Part shown: piece after piece, positions 55,390 to 64,000 of the stretch | Layout of the letters: the number at the start of each line of letters is the position of its first letter | Position numbering within the stretch: position 1 is the first letter of the stretch | Origin: Diplolepis rosae | Lineage: Eukaryota; Arthropoda; Insecta; Hymenoptera; Diplolepididae | Direction: 5' to 3' | Assembly (NCBI GenBank): GCA_030998225.1 | Contig: JAPYXD010000727.1 | Span: 6,076,001-6,140,000 of the forward strand | DNA: 64,000 bases | Position numbers and translations under genes: made by a program | The notes under the pieces: generated by a model | What the model was told of the DNA's origin: nothing | The model's input: only the letters and a program-made list of their open reading frames with translations | The model's database searches: none

Positions 55390-58300
55390 GTGTGTGAAAG
55401 GAAGTGGAAAGTTAACAGGTTTATCTTACACCTTAATTCGAACTATATAATTAGAGACTTCTTTTCATACAAATTACCTCATATTTTGTCATGAAATATC
55501 TTCTACTCTACAAGTAGTTCAGCTCTACTGATTGCGCTTACAAAAAATGACTTTTTGATTTATTGCCTTTCTTGTATCCAAAACGTGTTCCCAACACTTT
55601 ATTCTCAATTTGCCATGCTCACATACATATAGCACTTATCTTGCCATTAACATTCGTACAATTACCTTATGTCTGTTTTTATAGACTTCCTGAAGAAGTA
55701 CAAGGGAGATAAATGAGTCTTAGATCATAGAGCACAAATAACTTCCCCAATTTAAACATAAAAGCAAAAGAATTATAATAAATCTTAATTCCTTAATATT
55801 CGAAATTATATAAAAGTGCCCTATTTAAGGGAGAATATAGGTAATCATGCTCAAAGAGATGAATGCATTTCTAAAGAATAGAAGTTAACTCAATCATCTC
55901 AATTGCCTTTTGTGAATTGTTACTCTTTATTCTCCGTTACATCTTCGTTATCACATTGCCTCAAATTATACATCCATATTTCCTTCAATTAGAAAAGTAG
56001 AAACGCCTATAGAAAATGACATTAAAGTTTTGCCGTAATGCGTTCACTTCCACCCTTTATTGTTATTCAAAGAAAGAGAAACCTCATTCTCTCCAGTTTA
56101 TAATTACTCTTTTCTCGCTTTATATTTCGTTTTGCAAAGTTTTACAAGAATTGTTCCATACAAGAAGGGCTTGTAAATGTCTGAAAGTTTTGAGTCTGAT
56201 GACAAAGCGTAGACACGACAACGTAACTTTGACCTCACGAAAAGATCTTCGTCGTGTCAGCTACGCCGAGTGCAAAAGGCTAGAAATATCCGCATATTAT
56301 GCGCATTAGGGTGGTAAAGGGTGAGGAAGAAAATGTGAGAGGAGGGAAATGAGAAGGCGCAGGCGGATAAACGATAAAGGATGGAGAAGAAGAAGAAAAG
56401 GAATAAATGGGTCGGCTCCCCTGAGAAGTTGAAGAAACAGAGTGTATACGTCTCTAGTTCTGGTGACATCTGTCAAAACACGCTCCGTTGCATCGTAAGG
56501 AATCATCCTGGCATACTTCTTCAGTCTTCACTTTTCCGTATCTTGTCTGCTTTGACTTCAGGGAACGATTCTTGTTTTGGGAACAACGCCCGGGCAGATT
56601 TCCATCGATTTGTCTTTACGCCTCGTTGTGTACACACTAGTGTTGAAGTGAGTGAAACAACCGCGAATAGCGTGAAAATCTCTGTTATTTGATACATTGC
56701 GAACACGTATTTCATGCGCTCAAACCAGTTGCTCTGGCTGTTTAACTATTTTGGAGAATTCCTGGCGAAGGGGAAAGAAGAAAAACAGAGAAAGATTATT
56801 CTTACTGATTTCGTCATAAGGAGGACAAATGTTTACTTTATTCATTCAGAAAAGATTCAGGAATAAAGAGCTATGGAATCTCAACTTTTTAAAATATTAA
56901 ATTCAATTAATTGTTATTAATTTTTATAAATTTTTTAAAAATAACTTTCTTTATAAAATGAAACTTGAAAAAGCGCTGCTATATGTTTAAATGAATTATA
57001 AGAGAAATTTTGAGTATAGAATGCAAATCCCTATAATCTTCCCTTTTTTTGGCAAAGTCACATTACTGAATTGAAATGTTTCCTCTTTAGCATGATCCGT
57101 TTTTCTTCTGAATGGGAATCGAACACATTGAAGGTGACAGGTTAAACCTGTTCTGGCCCGCTTTTCATCAGGAAAGGGGCCATACGTGATTTGTCGGTGG
57201 TTATAATCCGACGACAATAGCAGAACCGAGACTGACTAACGACAATTTGTAGGTAAACGAGAAAGGCCAAAATTACGTGTCATTTGGCAAACCATAGACA
57301 TAGGGCAGCTAAGCCTAATTCTGATTTATATGAGGCGTGAGCTTCTGCTTCTGTGTCAGAGGTTTTTATAAAATCCGGTCGAATATTAATTCCACCCCTT
57401 CTTGAAACGGTGATCTCAAGTTATATTAATAGAATTGTTCGCTCGGCATAATTAAAAACTTAATTGAGGCATAATCACCATAATCAGGAAATCCCCAAAA
57501 AGCCTGATTAAATTCAATAATCCACCCTTAAAAAATACCAAGAATAATCAGAAGTCACCCTTCTAGGAGAAATTTTATAGAATAATTAAAGTGAAACCTG
57601 TGGTTCAAATCAGTCTTTAAATACAAATTACGAAGAATAAAAAGGAAAATATTTAATTGATAATTGTAAACAAATGTTTGTTAAAACATACTCAATTTTA
57701 GTTTCAAAGTTTCGGAACGTGCCGACGCATAAATATTATCGTGGGGACGCGACAGTGTTGCACCGGTCGGCAATAATTTTCAAAATTTGGGAATGTGGAA
57801 ACATGATGCAAGATCACGTACTCGTGTCGTCAGTTAGGAACCGGCACCCTACCTGCCTGAAATTGATTTTAAAGGCTACTACCCCCCAGAAATAATGTTA
57901 TGGTCCCATGTGAACCCCCGGGGTTAACCACGCCCTGCTTCGGAACGCACAAGGTGCTTTAGGTTTAGTCAAAAATTCAAAAAAGCAAATACTCTGCTGA
58001 GAAGTTTTAGGCCAATACAGAACACGTGCCCGAGAAATTGGGATCGACATTTTGAATATTCGAACAAATTTAACTTGTGCTGAATTATGCTCCATTGTGC
58101 CATAAATTTTTTTTCGGAAAATCAAAATTTGGAACAAAATGTTCAAAAAACGATTTTTTACAATCAACGATCTTTTGCTTTTTTCATTTTAAATAAAAAA
58201 AATAGGCTAGTATTCCATAAATTACAAAATAACGAGCCATAGACCAAATTTAGATATCACAAACCGTTTTTGAAAAAAAAAAAAAGGAAATTGTGAACAA

Positions 58301-58470
58301 AATTACAGCATCGTCATTTTTTTTCGAAAAAAGATCACTTCACTATGCAGTTTTAAATAGACAATTTTTTTTTTAATTTTGTGTCGTTTTGGATTGAGTT
58401 TTTTCGGAAAAAGAAAACAATGGGGCTGAATTGTTTTTAAAAAAGGTTCGTGATACCAAAATTTTGTTTA
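55390..58470. other. Longest unique stretch, no gene supported
   Basis: About 3 kb with no repeats noticed. 56170-56680 and 57660-57960 have higher GC. Antisense frame pairs at 56257-56715 and single frames at 57674-57895 (plus) and 57898-58167 (minus) have no recognised domain. Runs of A near 58270. Confidence 0.35.
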
Positions 58471-58480
58471 TAGCACGTTA

Positions 58481-58728
58481 CACCCAGAAAACAGTTTCTT
58501 TGAATCAAAAAAACATTTCTTCGATATACGGTAAAAGAAAAGATCTCTTTGAATTGAAGAAAGTTTAGTTGATTCAACAAATTTTTTTTTAATCTAAACA
58601 AATCTGTTTCTTTGGATCGAAGAAATATGTTTTGAATTAACAAAACTCTTTAATTCAAAAAGGAATTTTTTCTATGACCGTAAATCAAAGAAATGTTTCT
58701 TTGATTCAAAGAAACTGTTTTCTCAGTG
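58481..58728. mobile_element. TA-flanked MITE (family O), 248 bp
   Basis: TA-CACCCAGAAAACAGTTTCTT … AAGAAACTGTTTTCTCAGTG-TA (TA 58479-58480, 58729-58730). Interior is a series of TTTGATTCAAAGAAA-type palindromic blocks. Tc1/mariner-like ends. Fragments at 3770, 43865, 50215 and 62197. Confidence 0.8.
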
Positions 58729-58730
58729 TA

Positions 58731-60180
58731 TTTCGTATTCAATTTTCCTGGTACAACTTTTTTTATTTTGAAAAACAAAAGAACGATTATAATAAAAAAA
58801 TCTTTTTTCTCAAATCTTTTTGCTCAAGTTTTAAATTTTTGAAAAAAAATTTACGACACAATGGATGCCAAATCTCAGACAACTTTTATTTTTTCGAGAA
58901 ATAAGAATGGCAGTGCCAACTTCCCCGACATATGGTAGACTCTTTGTTCTGTCCAGGCCTTGTGAATGAATTCCTTTCCAGACTGAATCTACTACAATAA
59001 GAATCGTTCAGGGAAAAACCCTAAATTTTTCAGTTTTATGGTGAAGTTTGTTTAGAGCCAATAAAAGGGGAAATATTTCAAACGTCATGGCTCATAATTG
59101 ACACTTTTATGTGAAGTAAAAGCTGATGTTATTTCTCATTAAGATGTGATTAGAGTTGCTTTAGAGAAGCTCACCTAAGTTGATATTGGAAGTATATGAT
59201 TCCAATCAGTCTCGTAACTTAATTATAGACTGGCTGCTGCGAAGTCTAGACTCTAAGTACGTCTTTTCTATGTGAAACGCGTTCAGAAGAATAAAGGTCT
59301 GACGATAACGATTTGTCGGCAAAGTCAAGACTCAGGTATTTGCTTCGTCGAATGTGGCATCAATATTTAATGCGATTCGACGCGTCTGCACCTTTCTTTC
59401 TTTTCTTTTAGCTAAGGTGATGAAATTGGGAAAAAGTATAGTTCAAGAACTCGCAACATTCACCCTTCCCAGTGATATAAGTTGCAAATACTGCATTTTC
59501 AAGAGATAAAAACAGGGAAAACAGTTTTAATAAGTTAGGGTTGACTAATGAGTGCCTTAGGGCTGACTAATAAATGCTTAGGGTCCGCTAATAACGGCCC
59601 TGAAGTTCACGGGAATAACTTTTCCTTCTGAAACTGAGAGAAAAATAAACTAATACAGAACAAACATATTCTTATTCCCTGGTAAATAAATCGGATAAAG
59701 TAATCTACTGGATATTGATATTAGTAGTTGAACTATTTGCTTTTCACTTTGTATTTTATCCAAGAACTTTAATATCTGGATATTGAAATTTTGAAATAAA
59801 AACTCAAATTTCTGCTTTAAATTTCTATTTTGAAAATTCAACGAGGTCCGAAGAATCATTTTCTTTACTTATTTTGATATATTCCTTGCCTTTTTTCATG
59901 TACTTGCAGTTCTGAACGTTCAGTGAAGAACGATTTTTAATTCTTTTCAAAACGAAATATTTTATTAAATCCATATTCAAGGCTCTTTAAATATAAAATC
60001 TTTCACAAAATGTACACTACTTTTTAATTTACTGAGACCAAAACTTACAATGATTGTAATATTTTTAAAATAATTTATTTTATAGTCTTTACCTCGAGTT
60101 GCAATATTTTTACTTTTTCCAAGATGATTAATAACCAATTTATATAGATAGATTTTTTAATAAAAACAATAAACTTTATT
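58731..60180. other. Mostly unique stretch
   Basis: 59898-60055 is an eroded family I element (left end TGTACTTGCAGTTCTGAACG; right end lost). The remainder shows no gene or repeat. 59260-59400 is moderately GC-rich. Confidence 0.4.
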
Positions 60181-60185
60181 GCAAC

Positions 60186-60568
60186 TGAGAAATAAAATTT
60201 GATCGAATGAAAAAAAACAATTTGTTTGAAAGGCTTTTTTTAAATCTTTAAAAAGATTTATTTGAATTAAATAAAATTTATTGATTTGAAACAAAATATC
60301 TATGGGCTAAATAAATATTTGTCTGAATTAAATATTTTTTTCTTCAAAACAATCAAATTATTGCACTCGTATATAGCCAAAGATATAATTTGTTTAATTC
60401 AGGACAGTAATTTATTTGATTTAAAAAAATATTTATTTGGCCCAAAGATATTTTGATTGAATTAAACAAATTTTATTTGATTCAAATAAATCTTTTATTA
60501 AATTCAAAAAAAGCCTTTTAAATAAAAACATTTTCTTTGATTCAATCAAATCTTTTTTCTGACTGTGG
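60186..60568. repeat. Palindromic AT-rich element (family Q), copy 2
   Basis: Left ACTGAGAAATAAAATTTGAT and right TCAATCAAATCTTTTTTCTG are inverted. Interior blocks such as TTTGAATTAAATAAA match 209-574. Confidence 0.55.
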
Positions 60569-60821
60569 ATTTAATTTTTTATGATGGCAGTGCTTCATCC
60601 ATATGAAATAAAAGTGAAAAAATATGTAAAATTTCACGTTTAAGGTAGTTCATCCACAAAAATTAGACCTCAGGCAAAAATAGATAATTTTGCTTTCAAG
60701 AATAGCAAAATTATTATTGAAGGAATCATTTGAAAAAGAAAAGATTATTTTCCGTGAAAAAAATTTGAAATGCAGAAAAATAATGCATTCAACAAATTTT
60801 GTTTCACCCAAGCTTTTTTTA

Positions 60822-62147
60822 CATTCTCATCATGGATGAGAAGGTATTGGTTTTATGTGAAAAATGACTTTCGAAATTTTCATCAAATCTTTACGTTTTG
60901 AGACCCCCTGAGTCAGAAAAAACGGTTTTTACGAAAGTGTCTGTCTGTCTGTCTGTCTGTCTGTAGGTCGTGTGCGGCATAACTCTCGATAGAATTATAA
61001 GATTGAATTGAGCTTTGGCACACTTTATCGGAGCCGAAAAAGTAAGGACAAGTTCGTTAACCAGCCACATCCAATCAAAATTGAGGGATTGAGCACTACT
61101 TTTGTGTTTTTGAAAATAATTTTTTGAAAAAATCAAAAATTTCAATACTGGTTTTTGATAGTGCTCATAAATCTCTACAAATTATCCTGATAACATTTTT
61201 TGATTAAATCAAAATTAGAAATGTTACAGCATATTCAAATTCGAAAAAAGTCAATATCAAAATTCCATTTTCCAGTTAAATTATACGAGATACGAAAAAA
61301 CGTTATGATACAATATTATTTTCTACATAAAGACCTACAAATTTGAATTGTAACATTTTTTCATAAGATGCATATTTTTCTTTTTAATTAAAAAAAAAAC
61401 TATTGAAAATCCAAAATTCAATTTTTTAACAATAATATGTAAAATACGAAAAAAACGTATGAATACAAAGTTGTTCGTTTCAAAAAGATCTATAAATTTT
61501 GTCTGACGCAGTTTCTGATAAAACATATATTTTTCGTTTCAATTCCAAAAAATACGTTTAAAATTCAAAAATTACATTTTTTAGACAAAATATGTGAGAT
61601 ACAAAAAAAGCGTTTATATGGAAAATTGTTTGCCTAAATGAGGTCTACAAATTCTCATTAAGACATTTCGGGACAGGATGTATATTTTATGTTTTGATTT
61701 TTAATATTAAAAAAATTCCATTTTTTTCACCAAAATATGTGAGATACGAAATAAGCGTTGTTCTGCAAAATCGTTTCCTTAAATAAAATCTACGATTGTT
61801 TATTCTTTTTGAGAGATTTGGAAGAAAACAAATTATTTTAATCATCTAATTTATTAAAAAGTTACTGAAATGTATACAGAAAATCGAGCGCGAAGCGCGA
61901 GCGTCATGATGAGAATGTGTTCCTTAAGGCTGATAGAGCCTTAAGTAAATTGAATCTCCTGTTTCACTTAAATTCAAAAAGGAATAGAGTGACTTTGAGA
62001 AAATTTGTAATTCACATCATCTGTAATATTATTATAAAATTGGTTTGAGCTTCAGTATCAAATTATAAGAAATAAACTTAAATGTATGCGAAGAGCACAA
62101 GACCGAGCGTGAAGCGCGCGATGAGAATGTGCCCGCGAAGCGGGCAG
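60822..62147. mobile_element. Family C repeat, most complete copy
   Basis: One end: ACATTCTCATCATGGATGAGAA hairpin, followed by GACCCCCTGAGTCAGAAAAA and a GTCT run. Other end: GAGCGCGAAGCGCGAGC, CTTAAGGCTGATAGAGCCTTAAG hairpin, then GTGCCCGCGAAGCGGGC hairpin. Between are about four diverged subunits with ATATGTGAGATACGAAAAAA. Flanking KP sequence rejoins cleanly (CCCAAGCTTTTTTT / ATTTTTTCTTATCGC), so these are good estimates of the true ends. No transposase. Confidence 0.7.
60939..60964. repeat. GTCT tetranucleotide run
   Basis: About six GTCT units inside family C. A shorter, decayed equivalent (CAGACGGACAGACAGACA) is present at 16112-16128 in the other orientation. Confidence 0.9.
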
Positions 62148-62196
62148 ATTTTTTCTTATCGCTTCATAGCAAATTTTAAAAAATGGTGTGATTTTA

Positions 62197-62322
62197 CACT
62201 GAAAAAACAGTTTCTTTGAATCAAAGAAGCATTTCTTTGACATGGTCAAAGAAAAAATTTCTTTAATCCGAAGAAATAGATTTGTTTACATTAAAGAAAA
62301 TTGTGTTGAATCAACAAAACCA
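62197..62322. mobile_element. Family O MITE, half copy
   Basis: TA-CACTGAAAAAACAGTTTCTT at the left; stops within the interior and rejoins the host foldback at TAAATCACGG. Confidence 0.6.
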
Positions 62323-62785
62323 TAAATCACGGATCATTTTTTCAGGAAAAAAATTCTCTACAACTTAACCGTATCCTATTTTTTTAAATGAATAAATTAC
62401 TACCAAATTCAGCAATTTGTTTATAAGAATTTTGTTTTGGAAAATTGATTTTTAATGGTTTTAGCTATTAAAGAGTTTATTCCCAAAAATTGGGAACAGT
62501 AAAGTTGTGAAGATTCTTTTTCCTAAAAAAAAATGATTCGTGATTTATTAGAATCGCATAATTTTGTAAAATTTGGTAACAGGCAATAAGGAAAAAATAT
62601 TTAAAGAATTCGTTCAACAAAGATAAAATTGATTAATAACATTATTTTTTTGGGTTTCAAATTTTTTTCATAAAAAATCATCCTTTCTCTTTCAAATAAT
62701 CCCTTCAATAATAATATTGCTATTCTTGAAAGCAAAATTATCTATTTTTGCCCGATTTCTAATTTTTGTGGATGAACTACCTTAA

Positions 62786-64000
62786 AGTAAATTAAAACGA
62801 GCTTCACATCGTTTTTTAAGGGCCCTACACAGGTTATTTTCATGCACCACAAGGATTAAGTTACATTTGCAAGACGTTTTATGATAGATTTTCCTATGGA
62901 GTTTTTAGGCGTGCTTTATTTACTACATATCCGGTAGCTTTTAACATCTTAACACACAAGAGTGTGGATGTAACACATAATATGGAATATACACGACGCG
63001 TCAGGTTACAGCAAAGGAATGTTACTTGGGAAAAACATCGTATCGGGCACTAGTCAAACACTCTATCTTCGTGGGGTGTTTAGCTTTCCAAGTACTGTTT
63101 ACGTAGCTTAATCGAAAAATCATAAGTGCCCTTTCTCATACTTTGCTGAAGACAATACACCCCAGGGAGACGGCACGAGACTCCCAAACGGAAACGGAAG
63201 TTGAAACTAACTCACTAATTCACTGTAGCAAACTTTGACCTTTCAGCTAATTGTCCAAGAAGGTAAATACCAAAGTCGCAACAATTACTTCCATCTTTCC
63301 TCATTAAATACCCAGAATTTCATATAAAGTATGAAGTAGCGAACTAGAAACTGCAAAACTCAAGTTGAAAATGAGCCAATTTAAAAATGTAGAAAACTTC
63401 TAAACTTGAATAAGAATCAAGTTTTTGAAAAGCGATAACTTTTAAGGAGCCTGATGACTCAAGTGGGTTATTTGCTTGAGATAGGAGACTTTGTATTTGA
63501 ACTATGTATTAAAAAGGAGCTAATTTAAGCCCAGGCGCCACCCTAAGTAAGAAGTCTACGTCGATCTCAAAACGGTTATCGCTTTCGACGACTAAAGTTA
63601 ACGGTCGTAAATCTAATGGTTCCATTAGTGTGTTGCTCGACCAGGAGAAACATGCTGTCTGACATGTTTTTAAAATTTGTAGTATCCCTGCCACCGATTC
63701 GACATTCCTAAACAAACAAGCAATAACATCACTTAATATAATATTATACTTTTGAAATGACTACTCGAATCTACGAGTTAATAGAAGGGAATTAAATAAA
63801 TAAAAAGGAAATAAAATTATTGAATAAAAATCTCAATTAGATTATCGGACAAAGGATCAATTATGCTCGTTCACAAATCGTAAAAGCAGATAGCACGTGG
63901 GTAATTTCTTGAAAATTTTAATATCCCTAGGCAAGGCCACTCACGAATCTTTCACTAAAAATCAAGAGGCGACTAGGAATCCATTCAAATTTACTTCTTA
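62786..64000. other. Unique stretch to window end, no gene supported
   Basis: Repeat-free as far as seen. A 68-codon minus frame at 63509-63715 has no motif and lacks splice support. 62810-63260 is moderately GC-rich. Confidence 0.3.

Larger units (their letters stand above)
60644..62781. mobile_element. TTAA foldback element (family KP) with two insertions
   Basis: TTAA-GGTAGTTCATCCACAAAAAT (TTAA 60640-60643) … ATTTTTGTGGATGAACTACC-TTAA (62782-62785). The left arm is split by family C (60822-62147) and by family O (62197-about 62322). Both ends carry the same private variant (CATCCACAAAAATTAG). Confidence 0.8.

Noticed and set aside
57050..57180. B-box-like GTGTTCGATTCCCAT on the minus strand as a tRNA
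   Set aside because: T stem has a mismatch and no A box or acceptor stem could be found at the right distance.
1..64000. CRISPR array, prophage or bacterial operon
   Set aside because: No short regularly spaced direct repeats with unique spacers. The 170-bp satellite has no spacers, and no prokaryotic gene layout is present.

Overview
The window reads as AT-rich nuclear DNA of an insect or other arthropod. The basis is its content: an IS630/Tc1/mariner-type transposase fragment, many short TA- and TTAA-flanked inverted-repeat elements, Penelope-like pieces carrying hammerhead ribozyme motifs, tRNA-like SINE remnants and a 170-bp satellite. No bacterial gene organisation, rRNA, intact tRNA or CRISPR array was seen. 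I cannot name the species; a hymenopteran is only a guess. No complete host protein-coding gene is visible. Two sites on the minus strand (5898/5899 and 39563/39564) have the structure of recursive-splicing ratchet points: a polypyrimidine tract, CAG, then immediately GTAAGC. They share 16 identical bases. This suggests that much of the window is one or more very long introns of a minus-strand gene. Repeat-poor islands of higher GC between the transposons would then be intronic or intergenic, perhaps regulatory.

Layout. 1-5.5 kb: Tc1-type MITE with a central palindrome, dispersed direct repeats, a decayed foldback. 5.9-10.1 kb: ratchet site, foldback elements, a Penelope-like insertion with a minisatellite, and a palindrome whose left arm holds a SINE scrap and a MITE. 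12.3-16.4 kb: a repeat with GCGAAGCGC-type ends, interrupted by a Helitron-like segment that carries the satellite (two units inverted against about eleven) and by a hammerhead insertion. 17.1-18.6 kb: a Penelope-like insertion with inverted arms, each holding a hammerhead, inside a Tc1-type MITE. 19-25.8 kb: an orphan coding-like segment, MITEs, repeat fragments. 25.8-27.9 kb: three-level nest of elements with a tRNA-like unit in the core. 28.4-36.1 kb: MITEs, a pogo-like element, a mariner-like element that received two insertions, a TTAA foldback. 37.7-45 kb: SINE remnant, TTAA element, second ratchet site, second orphan coding-like segment, GC-rich GTACTGG element, GTGCGG palindrome. 45.3-46.6 kb: piggyBac-like MITE inside a mariner-like element. 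48.2-49.3 kb: an element with an 11-bp target duplication that received a hammerhead scrap and an internally deleted mariner. 51.4-55.4 kb: near-perfect foldback and a mariner-like element. 55.4-64 kb: mostly unique DNA, then a foldback broken by two insertions.

The functional logic here is that of a transposon graveyard. Many elements sit inside others, and palindromic hosts or paralogous copies often preserve the empty site, so target duplications can be read directly: TA for several Tc1/mariner-type families, TTAA for three families, 11 bp for one, and 8-12 bp for five hammerhead-bearing insertions. Family labels (KP, D, E, F, I, J, K, L, M, O, P, Q, R, C) are mine. Coordinates and matches were read by eye, without alignment software.
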